A DNA stretch of 64,000 nucleotides from Rhizobium sp. CF080 (GTDB lineage: Bacteria; Pseudomonadota; Alphaproteobacteria; Rhizobiales; Rhizobiaceae): contig NZ_AKKC02000008.1 of the NCBI RefSeq assembly GCF_000282095.2, positions 1 through 64,000 of the forward strand, read 5' to 3'. The position numbers were made by a program, and so were the translations under genes. Shown here piece by piece: positions 1 to 7,717 of the stretch. The notes beneath the pieces were generated by a model. It saw nothing but the letters and a program-made list of their open reading frames with translations. It searched no databases and was not told the origin of the DNA. Positions within the stretch are counted from its first letter, which is position 1. Each line of letters opens with the position of its first letter.

Positions 1-258
1 TGGTTCTCGCCGGAGCGCGAAATGCTGCAGGCACTGATCGACAAGAGCCAGGAGCATGTGGAAGGCGAAGTGACGCTGAAGCTCTACAAGGGCAATGTCA
101 TGGTCATCGGCCGCGAGAGCGACAAGTCGCTCTATTCCGACAAGCTGGTCACCTTCGAGGACGACCAGGGCGCCTATGACCAGAAGGATGCGGCGGGCTT
201 TATCAAGCTCAATGCGCTGCGCCTGCGCACGCTTGCCAAGCGCAATCTCGGCAAGTAA
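1..258 (+). CDS. argG: Argininosuccinate synthase, C-terminal fragment
   Basis: This is the last 85 codons of argininosuccinate synthase, cut by the left edge of the window. The enzyme joins citrulline and aspartate with ATP in arginine biosynthesis in the cytoplasm. The frame is open from base 1 and reads [14 protein letters not shown] near its start, then a segment ending in [13 protein letters not shown], which is typical of the C-terminal tail of the family. A stop codon at 256-258 is followed by an intrinsic terminator, so argG is the end of its transcript. The catalytic N-terminal domain lies outside the window. Confidence 0.9.
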   Translation, partial: WFSPEREMLQALIDKSQEHVEGEVTLKLYKGNVMVIGRESDKSLYSDKLVTFEDDQGAYDQKDAAGFIKLNALRLRTLAKRNLGK

Positions 259-283
259 TCCGCACATCCATCCCGATCATCGA

Positions 284-316
284 AGCCCGCTTGCCGACAA
301 GGGAAGCGGGCTTTTT
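284..316 (+). terminator. Intrinsic terminator of argG
   Basis: A 9-bp perfect stem (AGCCCGCTT at 284-292, AAGCGGGCT at 304-312) is followed by a run of five T ending at 316. It begins 25 bases after the argG stop. Its last base overlaps the stop codon of the convergent efflux gene. Confidence 0.85.
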
Positions 317-1527
317 CATGCCCTGCGGCTGGCGATGCGGAAACCGATGTAACCGAGCACGGCGATGAAGTGCATGGTCGGGATGATGATGCCGAAGGCC
401 GGCAGCGGCGCGCCGATCGAGGCGGCGGCGACACCGCCGACGAAGCCGGCGCCCATCTGGATGAAGCCCATCATCGCCGACGCAGACCCGGCGATATGCG
501 GGAAGGGGATGAGGCCTGCCGCGGTCATGTAGGGCGACACGAAGGCGATCCCGAAGGCGCACATGGCGACCGGCCCCATGACTGACAGAAAGGATGGCGG
601 CAGGTAATGGACCGAAAGGGCCATGATGAGGCCGCCGCTGCCGCTGAGAACCAGTCCGACGAGGGGCGCGCGTTCAGCCGGCAGCCATCTCGAGATAACG
701 CGGAGGCAGACCGACCCCATCAGGAAGAAGCCGGATTGCATCAGCATGCTCATGCCGAACTGGGTCGGCGTCAGCCCGACCCTCTCAATCAGGATGAACG
801 GCAGCACGGCCGCCTGGGCATACATCGAGCCGACGGCGCCGGCCAGAACGACCGCGGTAAACAGGAAGCGCGGCAGGGCGATGATTTCCGCATAGGCCTG
901 GACGAGCCGCAGCGGCTTCAGCCGGCTGCGATCCGGCACGGTTGTCTCCTTGAGGCAGACGGTGGAGAGGAAAACAAGCAGGGCCCCGAAGCCGACCATC
1001 AGTACAAAGACCGATCGCCAGCCGAAGGCGGCGAGTGCAAGGCCACCGATCGTCGGGCCGAGAGAGGGCCCGATCGCCAGGATGATGCCCATCGTGTTGA
1101 TGATCCGGGCCGCGTCGCCGCCGTTGAACTGATCGCGCACGATGGCGCGCGACACGGTGATGCCGACCGAGGCGCCGATACCCTGGATGAGGCGGCCGGC
1201 GAGCACCCATTCGACCGTCGGCGCAAAGGCCGCCAGCAGCGAACCGGCAAGGTAGATCAGGAGGAAGCTCAACGAGGCGGTCTTGCGGCCGAAGGCGTCG
1301 GAAACGGGGCCGGCGACCAGCTGCGCCAGCGCGAACCCGGCGAAATAGAGCGACAGCGTCATCTTGATCGCCGCTTCCGTGGTCGAGAAGGCATGCACCA
1401 GTTCCGGCATGGCCGGCGTGTAGATCGCCATCGAGATCGGTCCGATCGCCGTCAGGAGCGCGCCGATGATCGTGGTTCGGCGCTCGCTCATCCGAGCGGG
1501 GACAGGCGGCATGTTATCGGCTTTCAT
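316..1527 (-). CDS. MFS multidrug efflux transporter, Bcr/CflA type
   Basis: This is a 12-helix major facilitator of about 403 residues that would export drugs or metabolites across the inner membrane by proton antiport. The N-terminal half shows GALLTAIGPISMAIYTPAMPEL in the first helix and the loop GPVSDAFGRKT, both typical of the Bcr/CflA subgroup of drug:H+ antiporters, and the helix-5 region has GPTIGG. The start is uncertain: ATG at 1527 overlaps the end of the upstream MarR gene by 14 bases, while an ATG at 1512 sits just after that stop. Neither has a strong ribosome site, which suggests translational coupling. The gene is co-transcribed with the MarR regulator, so drug-responsive control is likely. 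Substrate unknown. Confidence 0.85.
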   Translation of the reverse strand: MKADNMPPVPARMSERRTTIIGALLTAIGPISMAIYTPAMPELVHAFSTTEAAIKMTLSLYFAGFALAQLVAGPVSDAFGRKTASLSFLLIYLAGSLLAAFAPTVEWVLAGRLIQGIGASVGITVSRAIVRDQFNGGDAARIINTMGIILAIGPSLGPTIGGLALAAFGWRSVFVLMVGFGALLVFLSTVCLKETTVPDRSRLKPLRLVQAYAEIIALPRFLFTAVVLAGAVGSMYAQAAVLPFILIERVGLTPTQFGMSMLMQSGFFLMGSVCLRVISRWLPAERAPLVGLVLSGSGGLIMALSVHYLPPSFLSVMGPVAMCAFGIAFVSPYMTAAGLIPFPHIAGSASAMMGFIQMGAGFVGGVAAASIGAPLPAFGIIIPTMHFIAVLGYIGFRIASRRA

Positions 1528-1978
1528 CGAATGCGGTCTGGAGCACAACGGAAGGGGTTACGGCCTGGAGGTTGGCGTTGAACATGGCCAATGCCTCGCG
1601 CAGGATGCGGTTGTTTTCCTCGCTCAGGCCTTCGGTCGCCTGGGCCAGGATAGCGTTCAGCTCCTTGCGGATCGAGCCGATCATCTCGTCGGAGGCACCG
1701 GTGAGTTTGACCCGCTTGGCACGGCGGTCGGCGGAGCATTGCTGCCTTTCGACCAGTCCGAGCGCCTCCAGCTTGTCGAGATAGGCGCAGAGCGTCATCG
1801 GTTCGACCCCCATGCGGGCGGCAATGTCGAGCTGACGGCTGCCGTCAATGGCGGCGATGCTCATCAGGGCTCGCGCCTCGCCGGGCGTCAGGCCGAGCCC
1901 GGCCTGGGCGATGCGGCGTTCGAAGGCGGCGCGCAGCAATCGGGCACTGTCGACAACCAGAAATCCCAAACTGTCCAT
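1514..1978 (-). CDS. MarR-family transcriptional regulator
   Basis: The 154-residue protein has the winged-helix layout of MarR regulators: a helix-turn-helix around DIAARMGVEPMTLCAYLDKLEALGL and the wing with the conserved D-R pair in SADRRAKRVKLT. Such proteins are dimers that repress efflux genes and leave DNA on binding a phenolic or other ligand. The start at 1978 is chosen because GAGGGA lies just before it; a TTG at 2008 would add ten basic residues. It overlaps the downstream efflux gene and is divergent from a LysE-type exporter, so it may control both. A perfect palindrome at 2014-2028 is the likely operator. Confidence 0.85.
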   Translation of the reverse strand: MDSLGFLVVDSARLLRAAFERRIAQAGLGLTPGEARALMSIAAIDGSRQLDIAARMGVEPMTLCAYLDKLEALGLVERQQCSADRRAKRVKLTGASDEMIGSIRKELNAILAQATEGLSEENNRILREALAMFNANLQAVTPSVVLQTAFDESR

Positions 1979-2013
1979 ATCCCTCGGCGCCCTTCGCCTT
2001 CTCTGCAAATTTT

Positions 2014-2028
2014 GTAAGGCACCCTTAC
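2014..2028. promoter_or_regulatory. Candidate MarR operator
   Basis: Perfect inverted repeat GTAAGG-CAC-CCTTAC located 36 bases upstream of the marR start, in the 150-bp gap between divergent marR and the LysE-type gene. Position and symmetry fit an autoregulatory operator. The assignment to the adjacent regulator is inference. Confidence 0.5.
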
Positions 2029-2072
2029 TATCTTTCGGGGAAGAGGCAAATGGAAAACCGGGTGCGGTTGCA

Positions 2073-2101
2073 TTGACAGCGGCAAAACCTGCGGCGAAAT
2101 T
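2073..2101 (+). promoter_or_regulatory. Possible promoter of the LysE-type gene
   Basis: A perfect -35 hexamer TTGACA (2073-2078) is followed after 17 bases by a weak -10 candidate GAAATT (2096-2101), 27 bases before the LysE-type start codon. The -10 match is poor, so confidence is low. Confidence 0.3.
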
Positions 2102-2128
2102 GTCGCAGCCTTCCGACGGAGCTTCTCC

Positions 2129-2770
2129 ATGTCCTCATCACTGCTTGCCGGCGCCTTTTTCGCGGCGCTCGCCTACACGCTCATTCCTGGCCCTGCCTTC
2201 CTGGCGCTGCTCAGCATCGGTGCCGGGCAGGGAAGGCAGGCCGGGGCCTTCTTCATGGGCGGGCATCTGGCGGGGGATATCCTGTGGTCCGGGCTGGCGC
2301 TGGTGGCGATCATCGGCGCCAAGACGATCGGCACGACATTCTTCGACATGCTCGGGGTTTTCTGCGGCCTCTATCTCGGCTGGATCGGCTGGAGCGCCTT
2401 GCGGGCGAAGCCGAAGGAGAACGGCGGCGGCCTGATGACGGTCGAGAAGCCGCTGCGGCGCGGGCTGATCTTCGGGCTGACCAATCCGAAGGGCTATCCG
2501 GTGGCGCTGGCGACGTTTACGGCCCTGCTCGCGAGTTCAGCCGATGCGCTGGATTTCAGCGAGCTGCCGGTTCTTCTCGCGGTGTCCCTGGTGGGGTTTC
2601 TGACGGCTGACCTGGTGCTGATCGGGATTATCGGCGCCGGCGTTGTGCGGCGCTTCTACCGGAAACATGAAAGGGTGATCGTCCGGCTTTCCGGCCTGCT
2701 GTTCATCGGCTTTGCGGTGCAGGCTCTCTGGCATTCGGCGCCAGGCCTGTTCGGGTACCGGCGCGCCTGA
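2129..2770 (+). CDS. LysE/RhtB-family amino-acid exporter
   Basis: This 213-residue inner-membrane protein belongs to the LysE/RhtB/ThrE-like exporters, which expel basic amino acids, homoserine or related metabolites. The N-terminal helix carries IPGPAFL, matching the family signature around PGP, and GLTNPKGYPVALATF matches the conserved central NPK motif. About six hydrophobic segments are visible, the usual number. It is divergent from the marR-efflux pair and may share its operator. Substrate cannot be predicted. Confidence 0.8.
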   Translation: MSSSLLAGAFFAALAYTLIPGPAFLALLSIGAGQGRQAGAFFMGGHLAGDILWSGLALVAIIGAKTIGTTFFDMLGVFCGLYLGWIGWSALRAKPKENGGGLMTVEKPLRRGLIFGLTNPKGYPVALATFTALLASSADALDFSELPVLLAVSLVGFLTADLVLIGIIGAGVVRRFYRKHERVIVRLSGLLFIGFAVQALWHSAPGLFGYRRA

Positions 2771-2789
2771 AGGCATACGCGCTTTCCGA

Positions 2790-3212
2790 TCAGACTTCGA
2801 TGAAGGCCATGACCGCGCGCAGGACATTGGCGCGGGACGTATCGCCGAGCGACATGGCGATTTCGAGCTGATTGCGGTAAAAATCGTGGAAATTGAAGCC
2901 GGTTTCGTCGGTGACTTGCGAGAGGTCTACCAACTGTCCCTGAGCATCGACGGCATGAGTTGGAAGTTCTTCGGAGAGCGTTATGTAGGTCTCCTGGTCG
3001 ATCCGGCCTGCCTGGTAGTTTTCGAGCGCGAGGGCGCGCAGATCCCGCGGGGTGATCGCCGAATAGTCAATCGGCGATTCATCCGTGTCGGGCACCTGAA
3101 AGGTGATCTGGCTCTGCCGACTTCCGTGCTCCGATGATTTCTCGACTTTATTGTTTCGAGAGTGGTCTCTTTGCAGTAAGTTGGTAGACCAGCGCAAGGA
3201 ACTGATTTCCAT
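2790..3212 (-). CDS. Conserved hypothetical protein, 140 aa
   Basis: A cytoplasmic-looking protein of 140 residues with a polar, Asn/Ser/Arg-rich first 40 residues, then an acidic, mostly helical part (ITPRDLRALALENYQAGRID; DETYITLSEEL-like stretch). No signal peptide or membrane segment is visible. The start at 3212 is preferred over 3230 because CAGGAT lies six bases before it. It is convergent with the LysE-type gene and divergent from the M3 peptidase. I do not recognise the family. The DLRALALENYQAGRID stretch recalls small regulatory or assembly proteins, but this is not strong enough for a function. Confidence 0.6.
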   Translation of the reverse strand: MEISSLRWSTNLLQRDHSRNNKVEKSSEHGSRQSQITFQVPDTDESPIDYSAITPRDLRALALENYQAGRIDQETYITLSEELPTHAVDAQGQLVDLSQVTDETGFNFHDFYRNQLEIAMSLGDTSRANVLRAVMAFIEV

Positions 3213-3399
3213 GGCTATATCCTGATTCATCGGATACTGGGCTAAAATTACCTTTGATTACTGCACTGCGTCAAATGGTTAATAACCGTTAATTATTGTG
3301 TATGATTTCTTGCCGAAAGACGAAAATGAACGGGCGCATACCCATTCCTGCCGCCTTCTCCTATATGAATGGCGAAGCATCGTTACGAAGGATATTTGC

Positions 3400-5490
3400 A
3401 TGTCTTCTAATCTTCTGGTGAACCCCGCTCTCGTGAACTGGAACGGCCATCACGGCCTGCCGCGTTTCGATCAGGTGAAGGACGAGGACTTCGCGCCCGG
3501 CTTCGACGAGGCACTTGGCATCCACGAAGCGGAGATCGATGCGATCGCCAACAATCCGGAAGAGCCGACCTTCACCAATACGGTCGTGGCGCTGGAGACC
3601 GCGGGCGACGAGCTGTCGCGCGTTTCGGCGCTGTTCTGGGGCAAGGCCGGCGCGCATACCAACGAGAATATCCAGGCGCTCGAGCGCGAGATCGCGCCAA
3701 AAATGTCCCGCCACTATTCGAAGATCGGCATGAACGCGGCGCTGTTTGCCCGCATCGATACGCTCTGGGAAAAGCGCAAGGAGCTTGGCCTCACGCTCGA
3801 GGAAGAGCGTGTGCTCGAGCGGCACTGGAAGGGCTTCGTCAAGGCCGGTGCGAAACTCGCCAAGACCGAGCAGCAGCGGCTTGCCGATATCAACGAGAAG
3901 CTTGCCGGGCTCGGCGCCCAGTTCGGCCAGAACGTGCTCGGCGACGAGAAGAGCTGGTCGCTGAAACTTGTCGATGAAGCCGAGCTCGGCGGCCTGCCGA
4001 CCATCTTGCGCGACGCCATGGCGTCTGCTGCTCGCGAGCGGGGCGAGACGGATGGCTATCTCGTGACGCTGTCGCGGTCGATCATCGAGCCGTTCCTGAC
4101 CTTCTCTACCCGGCGGGACCTGCGCGAACAGGCGTTCAAGGCCTGGGCGGCACGCGGCGCGAACGGTGGCGAGACCGACAATCTCGGCATCGTGCGCGAG
4201 ACGCTGGCGCTTCGGGCCGAAAAGGCAAAACTGCTCGGATACGAGAATTTCGCCGCCTACAAGCTCGACAATACGATGGCGAAGACGCCGGAAGCCGTGA
4301 ACGGGCTGTTGCGCGGGGTCTGGGACAAGGCGCGCACCAGGGCACTGGAGGAAGAGTCAAGCCTTGGCGGGTTGATTGCCGAGGAAGGCAAGAACCACGA
4401 GGTCATGCCCTGGGACTGGCGTTATTACGCCGAGAAGCTGCGCCAGCGGACCTTCGATTTCTCCGAAACGGAGCTGAAGCCCTATCTGCAGCTCGAAAAG
4501 ATCATCGAGGCCTGCTTCGACGTCGCCGAGCGGCTATTCGGCGTCAAGGTGGTCGAGGTGAAGGGTGTCGCCGCCTATCATCCGGACGTGCGGGTATTCG
4601 AGGTTCGCGACGAGGACGGCAAGCTGAAGGCGCTGTTCCTCGGCGACTATTTCGCCCGCTCCTCGAAGCGCTCCGGCGCCTGGATGAATTCCCTCCAGTC
4701 GCAGCACAAGCTGCCGCTGAAGAACGGTGCGCAAGGCGAGCTGCCGATCATCTACAATGTCTGCAACTTCGCCAAGCCCGCCGAAGGCAAGCCGGCGCTG
4801 CTGTCTCTCGACGACGCCCGCACGCTGTTCCACGAGTTCGGCCATGCGCTGCACGGCATGCTTTCGGATGTCACCTATCCGTCGGTCTCCGGCACCGGCG
4901 TGTCGCGCGATTTCGTCGAACTGCCGTCGCAGCTCTACGAACACTGGCTGACCGTGCCCGAAATTCTCGAAAAATATGCCGTGCATCACGAGACCGGCAA
5001 ACCGATGCCGAAGGCGCTGCTCGACAAGGTGCTGGCGGCGCGCACCTTCAACGCCGGCTTCGCGACGGTGGAATTCACCTCGTCGGCGCTGGTCGACATG
5101 GCGTTCCACACCCGCGACGCGGTCGATGATCCGATGGCGGTGCAGGGTGAGGTCTTGGCCGAGCTCGGCATGCCGACGTCGATCGTCATGCGCCATGCGA
5201 CGCCGCATTTCCAGCATGTGTTTTCGGGCGATGGCTATTCGGCCGGCTACTATTCCTACATGTGGTCGGAAGTGCTCGATGCGGACGCCTTCTCCGCCTT
5301 CGAGGAGACCGGCAACGCGTTCGATCCGGTCATGGCGCGCAAGCTCAAGAACAATATCTATTCGGTCGGCGGTTCGATTGACCCGGAAGATACCTACAAG
5401 GCCTTCCGCGGCAAGCTGCCGGACCCGCAGGCGATGCTGAAGAAAAAGGGTCTGGCCATGGTCGAGGAGCTTTCCGGCAGCGACGCCTGA
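3400..5490 (+). CDS. M3-family zinc metallopeptidase (oligopeptidase A / Dcp type)
   Basis: This protein of 696 residues is close in length to E. coli oligopeptidase A and dipeptidyl carboxypeptidase. It would degrade short peptides in the cytoplasm, with no signal peptide visible. The zinc site HEFGH is at residues 478-482 in the sequence DDARTLFHEFGHALHG, and the C-terminal part has the family segment FSGDGYSAGYYSYMWSEVLD. The start at 3400 follows a ribosome site GAAGGAT; an in-frame upstream ATG at 3298 lacks one and would add 34 atypical residues. It is monocistronic, with a 150-bp gap before the PHO-controlled transporter. Whether it is an endopeptidase or a dipeptidyl carboxypeptidase cannot be told from the motif. 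Confidence 0.92.
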   Translation: MSSNLLVNPALVNWNGHHGLPRFDQVKDEDFAPGFDEALGIHEAEIDAIANNPEEPTFTNTVVALETAGDELSRVSALFWGKAGAHTNENIQALEREIAPKMSRHYSKIGMNAALFARIDTLWEKRKELGLTLEEERVLERHWKGFVKAGAKLAKTEQQRLADINEKLAGLGAQFGQNVLGDEKSWSLKLVDEAELGGLPTILRDAMASAARERGETDGYLVTLSRSIIEPFLTFSTRRDLREQAFKAWAARGANGGETDNLGIVRETLALRAEKAKLLGYENFAAYKLDNTMAKTPEAVNGLLRGVWDKARTRALEEESSLGGLIAEEGKNHEVMPWDWRYYAEKLRQRTFDFSETELKPYLQLEKIIEACFDVAERLFGVKVVEVKGVAAYHPDVRVFEVRDEDGKLKALFLGDYFARSSKRSGAWMNSLQSQHKLPLKNGAQGELPIIYNVCNFAKPAEGKPALLSLDDARTLFHEFGHALHGMLSDVTYPSVSGTGVSRDFVELPSQLYEHWLTVPEILEKYAVHHETGKPMPKALLDKVLAARTFNAGFATVEFTSSALVDMAFHTRDAVDDPMAVQGEVLAELGMPTSIVMRHATPHFQHVFSGDGYSAGYYSYMWSEVLDADAFSAFEETGNAFDPVMARKLKNNIYSVGGSIDPEDTYKAFRGKLPDPQAMLKKKGLAMVEELSGSDA

Positions 5491-5550
5491 GAGCGACTGT
5501 GATCCCGGGCTCAGGCGACGCGGCATGCCGGTGATTTACCAATCATCGGC

Positions 5551-5590
5551 CTGTCATCCGGTTGTCATCAAACCGTAACACCACTGTCAT
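5551..5590 (+). promoter_or_regulatory. PHO box (PhoB binding array) and -10 region
   Basis: Four 7-bp units start exactly 11 bp apart: CTGTCAT (5551), TTGTCAT (5562), CCGTAAC (5573) and CTGTCAT (5584). The known PHO box is direct CTGTCAT-like repeats with 4-bp spacers, bound by PhoB under phosphate starvation, so period and sequence both match. A -10-like TTAATA/TAATAG follows at about 5597-5603, the distance expected when PhoB replaces -35 recognition. It lies 50 bases upstream of the ABC importer operon. Confidence 0.85.
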
Positions 5591-5606
5591 GGAACCTTAA
5601 TAGGAC

Positions 5607-5634
5607 ACCGGCATCGCCTCCAACCGATGCCGGT
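5607..5634. promoter_or_regulatory. 10-bp-arm inverted repeat before the importer start codon
   Basis: Perfect arms ACCGGCATCG (5607-5616) and CGATGCCGGT (5625-5634) with an 8-base loop end five bases before the ATG at 5640. It could be an RNA hairpin in the leader or a protein operator overlapping the transcription start. No ordinary Shine-Dalgarno lies between it and the ATG; AGGA at 5602-5605 is just upstream of it. Confidence 0.6.
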
Positions 5635-5639
5635 TTCCC

Positions 5640-6755
5640 ATGACCTTTCAGCCCCCAGCGACCCATGCCGCCGTCTCGACGGCCGGGGTGGAATTGCATT
5701 ACGGCGCGACGCCGGTTCTCAAGGGCATCGATATCTCGCTTTCGAAGGGCAAGACGCTTGCCTTGCTCGGTCCCTCCGGCTGCGGCAAGACCACGCTTCT
5801 GCGCCTCGTCGCCGGATTGCTGGCCCCGACCAAGGGTTCGATCGCCATTGCCGGCCAGGTGGTTGCCGATGCTGCGGCCGGGACGTTCGCGCCGCCCGAA
5901 AAGCGCAATCTTGGCATGGTCTTCCAGGATTACGCGCTGTGGCCGCATCTGACGGTCGGCGGCAATGTCTCCTTTCCGCTCGAGATGCGCGGACTCGGCA
6001 AGGCCGAGCGCCAGTCTCGCACGATGCGGGCGCTGGAACGCGTCGGCCTTGGCGCCTATGCGGATCGCCGCCCGAGCGATCTGTCCGGCGGCCAGCAGCA
6101 GCGTGTGGCGATCGCCCGTGCGATCGTCGCCGAGCCGCAGCTCATCCTTTTCGACGAGCCGCTGTCCAACCTTGACCGTGAGCTGCGCGAAAACATGGTC
6201 GGCGAACTCGCCGAACTGATCGCCACGCTCGGCCTGACTGCCATCTATGTCACGCACGACCATGCGGAAGCGCTGACGCTTGCCGACGACGTTGCCGTCA
6301 TGCGCGGCGGGCTGATCGAGCAGCTCGCCTCTCCCGACCAGCTGATCGACAAGCCGGCGACGCCCGAGGTGGCGGATTTCCTGCGCCTCGGCGGCATCGC
6401 CGAGCTCGAACATCGCGACGGGCTGTGGGTCTTCAAGGGCAGCGACGTAGCGCTGCTGCGGGATGCCGCCGCTGCCGGCACCAGCGCCCGCGTGCTCATC
6501 CCGGTCGGCTCGATCTCGATCGGCGACATCGGGCCGGGGCGTCTGGCGGCCACCGTGCTGCGCTCGCAGTTCCGCGGCGACGGGCACCTGGCGACCGTCT
6601 CGCTCGTCGGCCCCAGCCATATCGAATTGCAGGTTCTCAGCCGCGTCAAGCTTCGTCCGGGCGACGACGTCGGCCTTTCGATCGACACGGACCAGATCCG
6701 CTGGTTTTCCCCACGCATTCATTCATCCAAAAAGGAGAGTTTGCAACATGCTTAA
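5640..6755 (+). CDS. ABC importer ATP-binding subunit (Fbp/PhnT-like)
   Basis: A 371-residue ATPase energising the importer encoded downstream. Visible motifs: Walker A GPSGCGKT (44-51), Q-loop at Q96, signature LSGGQQQR (148-155), Walker B LILFDEP (168-174) and the switch His at 206. A C-terminal regulatory TOBE-like domain follows from about residue 240. It overlaps the binding-protein gene by 8 bases, so the operon order is ATPase, binding protein, permease. The family covers Fe(III), spermidine/putrescine, sulfate and 2-aminoethylphosphonate importers; the PHO box upstream makes a phosphorus compound such as 2-aminoethylphosphonate more likely than iron, which is inference. Confidence 0.88.
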   Translation: MTFQPPATHAAVSTAGVELHYGATPVLKGIDISLSKGKTLALLGPSGCGKTTLLRLVAGLLAPTKGSIAIAGQVVADAAAGTFAPPEKRNLGMVFQDYALWPHLTVGGNVSFPLEMRGLGKAERQSRTMRALERVGLGAYADRRPSDLSGGQQQRVAIARAIVAEPQLILFDEPLSNLDRELRENMVGELAELIATLGLTAIYVTHDHAEALTLADDVAVMRGGLIEQLASPDQLIDKPATPEVADFLRLGGIAELEHRDGLWVFKGSDVALLRDAAAAGTSARVLIPVGSISIGDIGPGRLAATVLRSQFRGDGHLATVSLVGPSHIELQVLSRVKLRPGDDVGLSIDTDQIRWFSPRIHSSKKESLQHA

Positions 6756-7707
6756 ATCATTGAAGAGCATCACTTTCGGCATCGTTGCCGCAGCGCTTAT
6801 GGCTGGCGTCGCCCATGCCGACGTCACCGTCTATACCGCCGGTCCCCAGAGCCTGATCGACAAGCTGTCGGCCGGCTTCACCAAGCAGACCGGCATCAAG
6901 GTCAATGTCTTCCAGGCAACGACCGGCAAGGTCATGGCCCGTATCGAAGCCGAGGCTGCAAATCCGGTCGTCGATGTTCTCGTCTCGGCTTCCTGGGATA
7001 CCGCGACCGATTTCGCCAAGCGCGGCTGGCTCGTCAAGTATTCGAGCCCGAACGCTGCCAAGGTTCCTGACTTCCTGAAGACGGAAGGCGCGGTCGCGCA
7101 AGGGATTTCGGCTCTCGGGATTGCCTGGAACACCAAGAGCGGCACGCTGAAGCCGACCGAATGGGCCGACCTGACGAAAAAGGAATACAAGGACCTCGTC
7201 AACATCCCGGATCCGGCCCAGTCCGGCTCGTCCTTCGAACTGACCGCCGCTCTCGCCGGCCAGGACAGTTTCAAGCTCTTCAACGACCTGAAGGCCAATG
7301 GCGCGATCGTTGCCGGCGCCAATGCCGATGCCCTGAACCCGGTCCTGCAGGGTGCCAAGGCCGCGGTCTTCGGCGCCGTCGACTACATCACGCTCGCTGC
7401 CAAGGCCAAGGGTGAATCGATCGACGTGATCTTCCCGGCTTCCGGCACGGTCATCGCGCCGCGCCCGGCGATGATCCTCAACTGGTCCAAGAACCAGGAC
7501 GACGCCAAGAAGTTCATCGACTACATGCTGTCAGACGAAGGCCAGAAGGCCGTTGCCGATGAAATGCTGATGCCGGCCCGTACCGACATCCCGGCAAACC
7601 GCCCGCTGATCGGCGACCTGAAGCTGCTGAAGTACGATACCGCTGCCGTCTACGGCAAGCGCAAGGAAACGCTGGCCGAGATCACCAAGATCTACGGCGG
7701 CAAGTAA
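6748..7707 (+). CDS. ABC importer periplasmic substrate-binding protein
   Basis: A 319-residue periplasmic binding protein of the Fe(III)/2-aminoethylphosphonate cluster. It starts with a signal peptide (basic MLKSLK, hydrophobic core, cleavage near AHA-DV), then VTVYTAG at the start of the mature protein, typical of this cluster. The start at 6748 follows AAAGGAGAG; the longer open frame beginning at 6463 reads out of frame through the ATPase gene and is not used. I do not see the adjacent tyrosine pair that binds iron in FbpA; the comparable region reads VDYITLAAKA. This and the PHO box argue against iron. Ligand unproven. Confidence 0.85.
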   Translation: MLKSLKSITFGIVAAALMAGVAHADVTVYTAGPQSLIDKLSAGFTKQTGIKVNVFQATTGKVMARIEAEAANPVVDVLVSASWDTATDFAKRGWLVKYSSPNAAKVPDFLKTEGAVAQGISALGIAWNTKSGTLKPTEWADLTKKEYKDLVNIPDPAQSGSSFELTAALAGQDSFKLFNDLKANGAIVAGANADALNPVLQGAKAAVFGAVDYITLAAKAKGESIDVIFPASGTVIAPRPAMILNWSKNQDDAKKFIDYMLSDEGQKAVADEMLMPARTDIPANRPLIGDLKLLKYDTAAVYGKRKETLAEITKIYGGK

Positions 7708-7717
7708 GGAACGCGCG

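Noticed and set aside
6463..6747. Long N-terminal extension of the substrate-binding protein
   Set aside because: It reads through the ATPase gene in another frame; the signal peptide and ribosome site fix the start at 6748.
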